64,000 nt of DNA from Pleurostoma richardsiae. Taxonomy: Eukaryota; Ascomycota; Sordariomycetes; Calosphaeriales; Pleurostomataceae. Each line of letters starts with the position of its first letter. The first letter of the stretch is position 1. Where the stretch lies: positions 434,001-498,000 of the forward strand of contig JANBVO010000002.1 in assembly GCA_030052745.1 (NCBI GenBank), written 5' to 3'. This document shows positions 23,447 through 38,787 of this stretch, piece by piece. The notes beneath the pieces are model-generated. The model saw only the letters and a list, made by a program, of their open reading frames with translations, was not told the DNA's origin and did not search any database. A program made the position numbers and the translations under genes.

Positions 23447-24542
23447 CTAGCTGTGATTAACAGGGCGCCGACCACGCTTCGATCGCTCCAGCACCAGTTC
23501 AGATGCAGGGTCACAAGCTTCACGCTTGGAATCGCGCCGACGGGTGCTGTCATCTCTATTCTTGGCGTGGCTGTTGCAAGGAAGGAGCACTGCGGGGGGA
23601 GGTATGCAAATCTCGTGTCCTTGAACGTCTTTTCTGCTCTGAAAATATTTGTCGGCGCCGATTTCCCTGTAGAAGCTCTGAGCGGGGGCACGCTGGTGCG
23701 GATTGCCACTGCGGAACAAATATTAGCAGCGAGTTATGTGTCTTGCAGAAAAGACGAGGCTTATTAGGAGGTGTACCCTCTGTCCCAGTCCCCTGGCCGC
23801 GTCGACGCTTTCATTCGGGCCATGTCTATATCGTCAGTCGTTCCATCCTCTCCCCGAAGAGTTGATATGCCCGAGTTGGCAGAGGCGGACAACCAGTGAC
23901 TCGGGTCATCTTGACGCGGGATGAAAGAGCGTGAACTCCAGGCGTCCGACTTCACTGTGCTGACAGGGTTTTCTGGTCTATTTTCACCCATTGGGGAACG
24001 TAGAAAGGATGCGTCCCGGTAGCCGTTTTCAAAGCCCGCGAAAGAACCCGCTGCAGGATTCCCAAAAGAAGCCTCGGTTGGGTCCTCTAGAGATCTAGAA
24101 GCACCTCTATTGTCCGCGACGCTCAACGCGTTTAGGACGAAGCCGCTCCCAGAGCGGATGCGAGTGGATTCGGTGACGGAAACGAGGTCGTGTTCTTGGA
24201 TTTCCGCGTAAATCGGTTCCATTGTGGTGATATCTGCCAACGCGGCGACGCCCTGCGGCACCTCAGAGGCAAAAGACCTGTTATATTCGGCGTGAACCGG
24301 AGAAGAGGGCTCTGAAGTCAAAGCCCCGTCAAGCTGAATCGAATGTAGGGAACAAAAACTGCTGGTGTCTTGCGGAAAAGACGGCGAGTCACTAAACTGC
24401 GGCTTCAAGTTAGAACGGACGATCTCAAGGACAACTGCTTTCTCTCAGACGTGGTAAAGGCAGACATGGCTGTTGCGAGCGGCTTGTTTGAAAGAGAATG
24501 GGAGGAGCAACCGCTTGATCGCCAGAGACGACTTACAGACAT
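23447..24542 (-). CDS. unrecognised spliced gene, hypothetical protein
   Basis: I recognise no family here, but a consistent three-exon model can be built: 24542-24537 (ATG TCT), 24396-23777 and 23708-23447, giving 295 residues. Intron 1 (140 bp) has a GTAAGT donor and a CTAAC branch 12 nt before the acceptor. Intron 2 (68 bp) has a GTACAC donor and a CTAAT branch before GCAG. Phases match at both joins and the frame then runs to a stop. The product is hydrophilic, rich in Ser, Asp, Glu, Arg and Pro, with no membrane segment, and looks largely disordered; segments such as YREIGADKYFQSRKDVQGH may fold. A two-codon first exon is unusual, so another exon upstream is possible. It may be an orphan or fast-evolving gene, or the frames may be fortuitous. 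Confidence 0.42.
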
Positions 24543-28526
<3,984 letters not shown>

Positions 28527-31472
28527 GGAGTAGGAGGCCGGGAAAACTGAGGGTATCCGTAGTCGCTAGATTGATCCTGTGGCCGGATGACGGATGACTC
28601 GAATCAAAAGTTCTGCTGCCGGTACAGCTGTGTCTCGTAAGATGTGTTATTCGATGATGTGCCTCTTCCTGCCGCCATGTGCGAATCACGACCGTCTCCG
28701 TGTTATTGAAAGGACAACTGAGGACAGCTCTGGCGGAAAGGGTGCAGCGGGACTGCCTTAGTATTGTATTGCGATCTGCCTACCTATCCGGGTTCTCGAC
28801 ATTGAGGAGTGAGGCAAACCGCTACAGGGGTAAAGGGAGCACCAACAACCAGTGATCCTGGATCCAGATTGGGTGAGTGACAAAACTGTTGGACCGGCCG
28901 TAGATTACAGTGATTGCAGCATTATATTGACATGTAAGTCAATGTTGGCCTTGCATTTCGAGTTCGCCCACGATCTCAATGCGAGTTTGGTGGGTTAGTA
29001 GCACATGCTTCGCTACAGGGATGATGGCTTAAAGACGAAGACATAGGACCTGATCGCAGTTATGAGAGCACCTGAGACCTGTCCCTCCTCGAAGGCACGA
29101 TAACGACGTCTGCCGACGGACCGTTCTAGACGAGAAAGCAGCCGCCGGCTTGTGATCGGGGCCGTCCTTGTGATGCCGGCGGTGGGGAGGTTCGTCCGAT
29201 TCCGGGTGAGTGCATAGGTAAGGTAGGTTTCCCCTGCGGGGTGCCGATAGGCGCTTCCCTCGGCTACCTGCCTTTTCTCCGTGCTTTACGCGGGCCTAGA
29301 GCGTGCATGCAGTCGTGTCGTTGATCTACCTAGTGTAGTCTATCTAGTGTCCTGTAATTACGGAATATTCCTATCATCGGGAAGCCACAGTGCCGCGGTC
29401 TAGAGCATGGTGCATGGCGATCTGCGGGCTTCCCCGGGTTCGGACGTCGAGAGAGCTGCGCCCGATCTCTCGACCGACAGGTGATACGGAGATCGAGGGG
29501 GACAATTCAATTCCTTGAGACGGGAAAAATACGCCTGAGTTGTATGCCAGACAAAGGCGGTGGGAGATGCGCCCCAGCCTGCGAGCCCAAGGGATGGATG
29601 TGTTGGCTGAGACTCCGGAGGTGCCGTGACTGACTAAGAGCGGTCGAGAGTTCCGGCATGACGTTGCAGTCAGCTTCTTCTGCCGTCGGCGGCGTTATCA
29701 CTGCGTGCTTTGTCTGGTCTGCCCCGACATCCGGGCTTGTTGGGCTGCTTATCGTGAGCTAAACAAGGACACAATTAGTACAAATTAACGGGAGTACAAA
29801 TAGGTAATTAGGTGCTCCTTAGTCCATGATGGCATGACACTGAGGGCTGGACAGGGTCTGAGGGAGGGCGAGGCGTGTTCTTGGTTTATAGGCTTGTACA
29901 GAATGATTATTTCATGATGATGCCGCCCTCGCCGCTTGTTCCGCAGCCGAATGGGCGGACGCGAACAGACAGGACCCCTGTGAGAGGCTCGGAGTTCGGG
30001 GTCTGCACCAGCGACGAGAAAACGTCGTGTCATCTGGGTGTGATTTGAGGACCAGGTGCTCCGTAAATGCACGTCAGACAACAGTAACCACTCGAGAGCG
30101 TAGAAAAACAGCCACCAACAAAGGGCAACTGATCCTTTTTGACTTATCGAGATATGAGCGCTCATCTGAGGAATCTTCGGGCTTGCCAATGAGACATCCG
30201 GGCACCAGCCAGATCCTCTTCCTGGGGGTCCCCCGCGATGGGCTTCCGAGACAAGCCACGTTGTCTGTGCCGCCTTGCCGCCTGTGGCAGGTGGGCGCGG
30301 ATGGAGCAACGACCTGGTCACACAGCATTTCTGTCCACTCAGTTCCTCGTCCATCGCTAGACACGATGGGCACCAGCAGGGGGGGCAGCCCACTGCCAGG
30401 GATGCAGGTCGCATGCAGCCGGGCCCAGTTCTGTCGCGCCCCGGAAGATGGTGATGGCGATGCTGGCTCTGGGCGGGCCACGAACCAGCGTAGTACCGCG
30501 GGAGGTGCGTTAGTGCGGTTGACGAGCCCCCCGGAGGAGTGAATGCAACCTGCAAGACCTGCGGCCAGACCCTGCGTGATACGGCCACTCGCCCTGCCTC
30601 CGGCAATGTATCAGGTGTACCTCCGTACACCAGCAGAACCAGGTACCACCACGGTAACTTCAAGTTTGAGGGCTGCTGGCCCGGCCTGCCGGTCCATGTA
30701 TTTAACGGCACTGCGGCCACCGTCAGCTCGCTGTTCCGGTTTCCTCCCTTCTCCTTCTCCTGTGCTCTCCCTGTCCTCGAAACATCCTGCGCATTCTCCG
30801 GCTGTGATTTCCATACTCGGGTCTTTATCCCGACTGGCATAGAGTGAAACGCCTCTGCAGCCCTTTGTCAGCCACCCTCTTTCAGCTCCGGCCCCCGTCG
30901 CCCGCGTCGCCCGTCGCCGCCACCCTGTGGATTTTGTGGACTTTGCTGCGGTGGGAATAACTCGGCGCCGGCTTGTCCTTTCAAGAGTCACGCTACAGCC
31001 CGCCCCCGAAAGCGGAGCCTCGCTCTGCCTCGTCATCAGTCAGTTGCCGCCGCCTGCTTGGCTGTTAGCCGTGTTAGTGTACACGCAGAGTACCTTAGGA
31101 GCAGCAGCACCCGCTGCAGGGATCAATCGCCTCATATTAGCTGGCTCGTTCCTCATCTCGCCTCAACCTTACCCGGCGCTCCCCAGTGCCAGTTCCAGCA
31201 CCTTCTGAATTAGCCGCCCACGTGAGTTCGTCTATGACTCCTGACTGTCCTTTTAGACCCTCAATTTCCCGCGCTCTGTCCTCTCCTTCACCTGCATTCT
31301 TCCAACTCACCGACATATCCGGCTAACACACTGCCCTCGACGCAGCAAACCCTCTGCGAACCCATCGATCTCTCGACGACCGCCGTCCACCCATCTATCG
31401 GCACCGCCTATCGTCTCTTATCTCCACACTCCTCTGTTCAATCCTCGAACCAACTCCGTCTCTTCCGCCAAC
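28527..31472. other. long intergenic region with a leader intron
   Basis: A 2.9 kb gap upstream of the AN1 zinc-finger gene. The last 650 bp are C-rich and look like a promoter and long 5' leader with an intron (listed separately). A 351-codon ATG-initiated open frame lies on the minus strand at 29785-30840, but its composition (many Trp, Cys, His and Pro) and lack of any domain argue against a gene. Nothing else is supported. Confidence 0.5.
31222..31345 (+). other. candidate 5' leader intron of the AN1 gene
   Basis: A GTGAGT donor at 31222, a GCTAAC branch point at about 31322 and a CGCAG acceptor ending at 31345 form a good 124 bp intron, 127 bp before the ATG. It is placed in the untranslated leader. 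RNA reads would confirm it. Confidence 0.55.
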
Positions 31473-31787
31473 ATGCCCGCCCGCAGAATCAAGTGCTCCT
31501 TCAAGGACTGCAAAGATGCAGCACAGAGGATAGTCGGCGACTGCGCCTTCTGCAGCGGCCACTTCTGCGGCCGGCACCGGTTATTGGAGGACCACAAGTG
31601 CGAAGGTCTCGAAGACGTATGTGTCCCTGACTCCCAGTGGTGGCTCGTCGGCCTCTCTGGGATACTCGGTGATAGTACTGATCATCTCGCTGACATTCTG
31701 GATCTTGAACAGTGCAAGAAGGCTGCCCACGAGCAGAACGCCGCGCAATTGGAATCTGAGCGCACTCGCGTCATCAAGGGCATATAA
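31473..31787 (+). CDS. small AN1-type zinc-finger protein
   Basis: Very small AN1 zinc-finger protein. AN1 proteins link stress responses to the ubiquitin-proteasome system, often through Cdc48 or the proteasome. Exons 31473-31616 and 31713-31787 give 72 residues. Nearly the whole protein is the finger: KCSFKDC, then CAFCSGHFCGRHRLLEDHKC, which supplies the Cys and His ligands, followed by a short charged helix (KKAAHEQNAAQLESERT). The intron (31617-31712, GTATGT donor, CTGAC branch) is 96 bp and stop-free, so if retained it would still give a 104-residue protein in the same frame. The gene appears to have a leader intron. The ATG is preceded by CCAAC. Confidence 0.88.
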   Translation: MPARRIKCSFKDCKDAAQRIVGDCAFCSGHFCGRHRLLEDHKCEGLEDVCVPDSQWWLVGLSGILGDSTDHLADILDLEQCKKAAHEQNAAQLESERTRVIKGI

Positions 31788-32657
31788 GCGCCGGTGGCCA
31801 CTCCGGCCCTGCTCAACTCCTTCTCGCACACACTCCGATTCACCGACCGACACCTCTGGTCGAACACCATCATAATCTACGTCTTCCTCACACGACTCTC
31901 CGATTACGAGGCGAGTCTTCAGCACCACTAGCGTGCCCAACTTCTGCGGCCCTACGCGTCCATGTGACGCATATTAGAGGGGCTGCGCCGACTCTGCTTT
32001 AATACCTCTCTATACGGCGCAACAGCAGCCGGCATTGCTTTATTCAATCAATCGCACGGCGTCAAGAGGGGATCTGTTCATGTCAAGCCTGTTTGCCTGG
32101 ATTTTGCTTTACCCCAGCATCGGGAAGGGGGTTCAGGTTCATAGCGCTGCCTGCGCCCGGGGAGTTCCCTCCCCTTTCTACAGGCGCCTTTACCGATATT
32201 TAGCTGCAGCGTCTGCCGGCCATCCTGAGATGGAAGCCGTGGCTTTTGTCGCTGCGCATCAATTCAGAACCTGAGTTCCAGGAATCTTATTAACACATGA
32301 TGACGTGTCTCGATTTCTCGTGCCAAGTGACCCCTTTAATCGTTATCTCCGATATCGTATCTACTAGCACAGCATCCGACCCAAATGGAAGCACGAGAAA
32401 CTTGGGCGAATACGAGTAGCTGTGTGGTACGGAGTGACAATTGAATGCATCTCCTCGTGTGAGATGGTGTGAAATGTAACTAATTATAGCCTGTGGGGAT
32501 TTCCTGTTTCTCTTATGCACATCCCTCTTGATTGTAGTCTGTACAGCCATATGTCCCCAACACAACCGTAATAAGGTAGGGACATGGGAATTCTCATATG
32601 AGCTCGTCCATATACGGTCTCATCCATCCTAGGTAATGGCGATCCCTGGTGTCACCT
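31788..32657. other. convergent intergenic region
   Basis: Lies between the 3' ends of the AN1 gene and the Nth1 gene. It becomes AT-richer towards 32280-32600. No gene is supported. Confidence 0.5.
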
Positions 32658-34135
32658 TTACCGTCGCCGCCGGTTCCCGGTTTCGGGCTCCGTTTTCACC
32701 TCGTCCGGCACCTCTTCATTCACCACGACATCCTTGACCACATCCTCCTTCTCCTCGACTATCTCCTTCTTCACCACCTCCGCCGCACCGCCGTCCTCAT
32801 CCTCCTTCACAACCTTGAACACCGTCTCCTCCCTCCTCTTCCTCCCCTCCAGCACCTTCTTCCTCTCCGCCGCGGGGCACAACCCCTTCAGCCCGACCTC
32901 GCACTCGCCGCACCGCCTCCCCACCGGCAGGCACACCGTCTGCCCGAACCCGACGAGCAGCCAGTTGATCTCCTTCCACCTGTCGCGCGGCAGCCACGCC
33001 TGTAGCGCCAGGCGCGTCGCCTCCGGCGTGCTCGTCTTGTTCCACCCCCACAGGTTGGTGATGCGGTGCACGTGCACGTCGACGCCGATGCCCTCCACGC
33101 GGTTCCAGCCGTTCTCGGCCGACATGCAGAGGTGCGCCATCTTGGGGCCCACGCCGGGGAGGGAGGTCAGCCCCTCGATGGTGGGCGGGATGTCGCCGTC
33201 GAATTTGTCGCGGAGGATGACGGCCGCTTGCTTGAGGTATCTGTAACGAGAAGCCAAGAGTCAGTTACGTAGCGTCCGTAGAAAATAGACTCGGCGTTGC
33301 AGCCAAGACGGCGTAAACGGGGGTGATGGGCATGGATGACCAACTTCGTCTTGTTATTATGAAACCCAACCTGCCAAATCATCTCGTTCAGCACATCCGG
33401 GTCCACCGCTAGCATGTTCTCCAGGTTCAGCCCCTTGGGCGCGCCCTCCTTGTACGCGGGCATCTCCTCCTTCAGCCGCCGCATCGCCACCGCGTTGACC
33501 GTGTCCTTGGTCTGGCTCGACAGCATCAGCGCCACCAGCGTGTGGAACCGCCTGTCGCGCGCCGACGCCCCGCCGTCCGCCAGCCGCTCGCACCCCATCG
33601 TGTCGACCGCCGCGCCCGCCGCCGGCCCGCTCAGCCGCATTTCCTTGACCAGTGCGTAGACCTCCTCCCAGTCCGTGGGCGGCTCGGCCGTGGTCTCGCC
33701 CGTGGCGGCGTCGGTGGTGGTGCGCGCGGGCTTGCGCCGCCGCGGGGCGGGCTTGGAAGGGGACGGGATGCAGGACAGGGCGGCGGTCGTCTCGGTCGTG
33801 CGCTCGGCCTTGATTTTTGTCGCGGGATTGGGGGCGGCGGTCAGAGTGGTCGTGCGCTTGCGCTTGCGGGTGGTGGTGCGGGCGCTGGAGGGAGGAGGGG
33901 AGGCGGAGGATTTGACGGCATCTTCTATGTCTGAGCCGAAGGAAAGGTCGGAGAGGGAGGACGAGGCGGGTGAAGGGGAGTCTCTAGGTATCGAGGTGGC
34001 GGAGGAGCTCCTCTCGCGGTAGGTGAACCGCGCGAGGGAAGATCGCGTCGATCGCCGCAGCCCGGACGCGGGCTCTGAGTGCGGCATCGCGCTGATGAGC
34101 TTGGAGGTATCCTTTGAGAGGCGCGATGTGCGCAT
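32658..34135 (-). CDS. NTH1: endonuclease III homologue (bifunctional DNA glycosylase/AP lyase)
   Basis: Base-excision repair enzyme that removes oxidised pyrimidines and cleaves the strand by AP-lyase activity, expected in nucleus and mitochondria. Exons 34135-33345 and 33240-32658 give 457 residues; the intron is 104 bp with a GTTGGT donor. Residues 1-150 are a basic, Ser/Thr/Arg-rich tail. The core begins near [12 protein letters not shown] and has [19 protein letters not shown], the helix-hairpin-helix [11 protein letters not shown] (catalytic Lys297), [13 protein letters not shown] (catalytic Asp318) and the iron-sulphur cysteines 367, 374, 377 and 385 in [20 protein letters not shown]. 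The last 70 residues form an acidic, Lys/Glu/Val-rich extension. The start ATG follows an upstream non-ATG open frame. The N-terminus [13 protein letters not shown] is basic and could serve mitochondrial import. Confidence 0.94.
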
Positions 34136-34886
34136 TGCGGTGCCTGGAATGGTCAAAAGGAGAGCTTCCTCAACGACCTCCGCCTGTTGCTGACATATGC
34201 TGAGAGAAAAGTGCTGAACGCGCTCCCTGAGCTGCCAGATTCCCAGGGTAAGGTACCCCTGAAATGAGTTGCACGGTCAGGCTAATCGGAAGTGACCCGA
34301 GAGGCTGGGACCCGGGTACGCGGGAGCTAATCTAAATTAAGCATAGCTCTTGTTGCCAGCGAGGTATAGCGGACGTGACTTGTTCACCTTACACCGAAGC
34401 CCCAGGAGGGAAGTTAACGTGCTGGCTGTTTGAAGCAACCACTGCTGCGGTGTAACGAAAAGCTTTTGATCAAGAAAGATATGCCCTCCTGAGCTCTTGA
34501 AGGGCAGTGAGCCACCATGGATATTCATAATTGTATCTGAGCAGTTCAAGGACTGCCACTTCACCGCAGTCATGACATTAAGGGGCCACGCCCGACGCTC
34601 GATCAGGACAACCGAATCGCAACAATGGGTCGGAGTTCCGCTCCGAGCAGGACCTGGGCCATCCTAAATCATTACTAGGGACGTCCTCTTGCGGGCTTCT
34701 GTACGAGGCCCGGCTTTGTACTCTTCAGCTTTCAGAAGGACAACGTTATTGGGACACGAACAAACGCTCTCTGCTGCACTGAGGACTGCATCTAGCTGGA
34801 GTATCTAGAGAGACACCCACCTGAGATCAGGACCGTAAAAAGGAAATGGCCAGGATACGGACCAAACCGAGGCAAAAGAAAAACGA
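34136..34886. other. intergenic, promoter of NTH1 and tRNA 3' flank
   Basis: Between the Nth1 start and the 3' end of the tRNA gene. A 78-codon open frame on the minus strand (34337-34573) has no recognisable feature. No gene is supported. Confidence 0.45.
34879..34883 (-). terminator. RNA polymerase III terminator
   Basis: Five T residues on the minus strand, three bases downstream of the tRNA 3' end, the usual Pol III stop signal. Confidence 0.75.
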
Positions 34887-34959
34887 CGACCCTGCCAGGA
34901 CTCGAACCTGGAATCTTTGCCACCGGAAAGCAACGCGTTAGCCATTACGCTACAGAGCC
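34887..34959 (-). tRNA. tRNA-Arg (anticodon CCG)
   Basis: A full 73-base cloverleaf without intron. The acceptor stem is GGCTCTG paired with CAGGGTC (two G-T pairs) plus discriminator G. The D arm is GCGT/ACGC, the anticodon arm TTGCT/GGCAA with loop TTCCGGT, giving anticodon CCG (Arg, codon CGG), and the T arm CCAGG/CCTGG with loop TTCGAGT. The internal B box GGTTCGAGTCC is present and an A-box-like TAGCGTAATGG lies in the D arm. No CCA is encoded, as expected in a eukaryote. Confidence 0.95.
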
Positions 34960-35148
34960 TGGATGAAATGTTATAGCGACTGCATTTCACTCATGTGTAC
35001 TAGCCCTGGATGGGGCATTGGGGCTACAGCGCGTTGAATTTTTGCGACTGCATAGCTAGCGTCCATTGATGGAGACTTCTGGCCCACCCCAGTGACAAGA
35101 CAGGCTACCCACTGTCGGTAGGATGTCCTCCTATATCCGAAGCACCCT

Positions 35149-36087
35149 TCACGGCAGTCCCTTTCCGGATCTAGTGGCCTTCCCAACTTCTGACTGTGTC
35201 GTGTCTTCAGCGTACCGCTTATACGCGGCAATGTACTGCTGTTCATCACTCCAGGTGTCCTTCGTGCTCTGCCTGGCGGTAATGGCGTCGAACCACTTCT
35301 GCCACCTGGCCCACGCCTCCTCGTCCTCACTCCGATCAATCCCGACGCCGCCCGGCTTGTAGTGGTCGATAAGGAACAGGCGTTTGGCCCACGGCGCCAG
35401 CATGACATCCACCAGACTGAACCGCTCACCCAGGAACCATGGACCGTCGCTGCTCATCTCCTTCACCAGCGTCTTGAGCTTGTCGAGGAATTCTTTCCTC
35501 GCCTCCTCGATACTGTACGCCTTGTCGGGCGTATGCTGCAGGAACTTGTAGAACGCGGGGATGATGCGCGAGTTGATGTGGTCAATCCACAGTCTGCATC
35601 TCGCCCGCTCGTAGGCGTCCTCCGGCAGCAGTCGCGGGCCGTACTTGCTCTCGTCCGCGTACGCCTCGTCCAGGTACTCGCAGAGGACGGTGCTCTCGTA
35701 CAGCGGCCTCTGCTCCTTGCCCTTCGGGTCCATCGGTACCGCCAGCGTAGGCACCAGCCCGCGGGGGTTCAGGGCCAGGAACTCTGGCGCCTTGCGATAA
35801 GGATTGATCTCGACGTACTGGTGCGGGATGCGCTTCTCGTGCAGCACCATCCAGGTCCGCTGCACGAAGGGGCAGAACCAGCCGCCGTACAGCTTGAGAG
35901 GGTGCTCGGCGGCATGTGCGGCGGCGAACCTGGCGGCCGCGCCGCTGGTGTGGGGTTCGATAGATGTGTCGACGTCGGACATGACTGACGAATACCGTTT
36001 CTGGAGTGAATGTAATGATAACAGGTGAGACTTGAAACTTGCTATTCTTGCTGCGGCGGAAGAGCGCTTGAGGCTCACTGCTGCCAT
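35149..36087 (-). CDS. omega-class-like glutathione S-transferase
   Basis: Glutathione transferase of the omega type, which uses a cysteine for glutathione-dependent reduction and dethiolation. The single-exon product is 312 residues from ATG 36087. The thioredoxin-fold domain has LYGGWFCPFVQRTWM (active Cys72), NPRGLVPTLAVP (cis-Pro) and YESTVLCEYLDEAY. The helical C-terminal domain has RCRLWIDHINSRIIPAFYKF and WFLGERFSLVDVMLAPWAKRL. The first 35 residues (MAAVSLKRSSAAARIASFKS and on) hold seven Arg/Lys and no acidic residue, like a mitochondrial presequence. A second ATG at 35982 (MSDVDTS) would give a 277-residue cytosolic form. This fits dual targeting by alternative start, but that is an inference. 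The tRNA-Arg gene lies 190 bp downstream on the same strand. Confidence 0.9.
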   Translation of the reverse strand: MAAVSLKRSSAAARIASFKSHLLSLHSLQKRYSSVMSDVDTSIEPHTSGAAARFAAAHAAEHPLKLYGGWFCPFVQRTWMVLHEKRIPHQYVEINPYRKAPEFLALNPRGLVPTLAVPMDPKGKEQRPLYESTVLCEYLDEAYADESKYGPRLLPEDAYERARCRLWIDHINSRIIPAFYKFLQHTPDKAYSIEEARKEFLDKLKTLVKEMSSDGPWFLGERFSLVDVMLAPWAKRLFLIDHYKPGGVGIDRSEDEEAWARWQKWFDAITARQSTKDTWSDEQQYIAAYKRYAEDTTQSEVGKATRSGKGLP

Positions 36088-38787
36088 ATACGTGCAAGAT
36101 GAGAGTGGTGCGATGTTGCTGTTGGGAGCTCCTCAAGACTGTCGGATGATATCATAGGTCGTGACGTTGTGCCGAAAAGCAGTCTCTATAACCCCACCAC
36201 ACGGTGTAGATAACGCATTCCGCGCATTCTTCGATGGCACCGATCTCCATATGCTCTGAGTTCTTATCTCATGATAACAAGAAACACTTGGTAAAATTTC
36301 TGATGAGGGGACCTAATTATTCGTTTGATTATAAAACACAGTAACACCTACCTGCCAGGAGTCCCTGTACAGTTGATCACCGCCAGGGTGGTCTGTCATG
36401 TTCAGCCGACCGATCCTCTCCAATCAATTCGGCTCCTCAATTGGCTACACCAACTACCGGTAGTATGTGTACGAAGGGGTGAGTGGTGCTCCTAAATCCG
36501 AAATAAGAGGAGTCGATAACTGAAGATAGTGAGTAGGATCTATATGGGTAACTTAAATTGGCTGTACCACATCTAACCAATTCCCACCGAGTGCTCTTTC
36601 TTCCTTGATCCTCTTTTCCCCATTCACGATATTACTTTCTGTCTGACTTGGTACTAACCGATATTAACATAAGTTCATATAGGTTCATATAGGACTAGTG
36701 TTTTTCATATTAGAGAACAGAGATCTCGGAAGCCATGAATCCTGAGCATTGTCGTGATCACTCGGAGTAAATGTGTTTAACCCAGGACTTACAGCGATTG
36801 TTGTTACGGGCCGAGAGATATCCGTGCGGTATGCGATTTTGTCACTCGGATCCTGCCGGTGAGCCTGGGACATCTCCCAGTCTAAGGTCATTGAGTTAGC
36901 AATGCATTTGCCGCAAGGGCGGCAAGGACACCCCCTCGAGAAAACGTGTATCTGGGATGATAGCATGCTATTGATAGGCAGCTTCTCGCTATAGCTGTTT
37001 CATAGACAAAGATTTGCCCGGGCATCAGTGACTGTTTGAACGTCGACTAGTATCAGGCAACTTGAAGGCAGGATCCAGGAAATGACAGTTGATAACAAGA
37101 ATTGACAGCCACGAATAGTTGGAAGGAACGGAGGATATTGCTACATATAGACGGAGAGTTCTAGAACCTGCAGGCCAGCCAACAGCCCTGATATCGATCT
37201 CGATGGCTAATTGGCTGCACGTAGCCGAGCTATCGGGCGAATAGCTTGTGATGCGCTGGCTTTGCAAGATCACTCCAGCAGAGCTCCGCTCGGGATAGGC
37301 ATAGGCCTTTACGTCCTTAGCTTTCCCTGATCCAGGCTGTGTTGCCGTACAGCCCCTGCAGATGTGATGCTGCATCGACTAGCCGGCGTAACCCTCGCGG
37401 GCCCGGCTATCCCCACCATAGGGTTCTTTCATTCTCGGTTTACAATGTGGAAACGAATGAATGAGATTGGTCTAGTGGGCGAACAGTCCCACGCTTAGCG
37501 AATTCTGCTTCGGTATGATAGGAAGAGCTGACATCGAAGGATCAAAAAGCGACGTCGCTATGAACGCTTGGCCGCCACAAGCCATTGATCCCTGTGGTAA
37601 CTTTTCTGGCACCTGTAGCCTCATACGTCGAGGGACTAAAGGGATAGGCCACACTTTCGTGGTTTGTATTCGCACTGAAAATCAGAGTCAAGGGGACTTT
37701 TACCCTTTTGTTCTCCATGAGCTCCCCTTGGAACACCTGCGTTATGGTTTAACAGATGTACCGCCCCAGCGAAACTACCCACCTGATAGTGTCTTCAATC
37801 TGGCTGGTCAGCGTCCCGGCATCCAGGTATCATGGCGCAATCGCCGGTGTTGCCGGGTGCCCTGAGCGTCCCAAATCGTTACGTTCTCCAACCACCGGGG
37901 CTGTTTTCAGTCCTCGAACAGCCCACGTGCGCATCACTTGTGTATGATCGGTGCCTTAAGCTTATTTGTATCAAGCTTAATTCAGGCTTGGGGCGTTCCC
38001 CAGCCCCCCGTTTGTCTACCCCGTCACCGCCGCCGCCAATAGCCGATCGTTCATTACCAAGACATTGTCCCTTCGCCGATTGTTCAATTGTTCGATTGAC
38101 ACTATGGAAGTTTGCCAAGCCCACGTGCCCAGGCTTGTCCCTGAACAGGACACCCACGTGGGCTCCATTATCAGCGAGTTCCCGAAGAAATATCGGAATG
38201 CCGTGACGGCGCAGAGGGGAATCCGGAACTACCCTGGTGGACAGCCCGTAGATAGACTGTAGATGATAGACTGTATACCCATGCAAATGGGTGAATCCAT
38301 CGCGACCCCCCGCAAAGACGTCATTCGCAACGACTCACCGACGAATCACACCCGGTGTATTTGATCCCCAACGGTTTTCTCTTCCGCTTCTTCCAAGACT
38401 TTTCTGCTCCACATGTCGGTGTCCCAATCGGTCGGGTCATTGTCCCGTGGATGGTTCGCGACAGTGCATTGGCCACTGCTAAGCTGCAAAACACCTCGGT
38501 GGAAGTACCAGGATGCCGCCGCGAGGAAGCTATCGCCAGGCCCCTGCGCGGACCTCGGGAGAAGGTGAGGGGTGAAGCAGCCAGATCAATCGCGTCGAAA
38601 TGCTTCTCACGTTTTCGGGTGCGGGTTCCTTCGCGAGGTTCCAGCAAGGATGCGACAGTGCCGCATCGCAGCAGCGAGGCTCAAGTATATTAAAGGGGAC
38701 GACCCACGCCGTCTTGAGAATGAGATAGACTCCTCCTCACCAGCATCCTGCGCCCACGGACCAGACTCGTCGTGATAGAAACGCAAA
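36088..38787. other. long intergenic region, no supported gene
   Basis: A 2.7 kb gap between the glutathione transferase and phospholipase genes, which diverge. It is AT-richer at 36280-36720. A 10 bp unit GTTCATATAG is repeated twice near 36671-36690. Open frames here are short and without domains. The right end (38280-38787) should be the phospholipase promoter. Confidence 0.5.

Noticed and set aside
29785-30840. ATG-initiated 351-codon open frame on the minus strand
   Set aside because: Rich in Trp, Cys, His and Pro, with no domain, signal peptide or splice support. I could not exclude an orphan gene, but nothing favours it.
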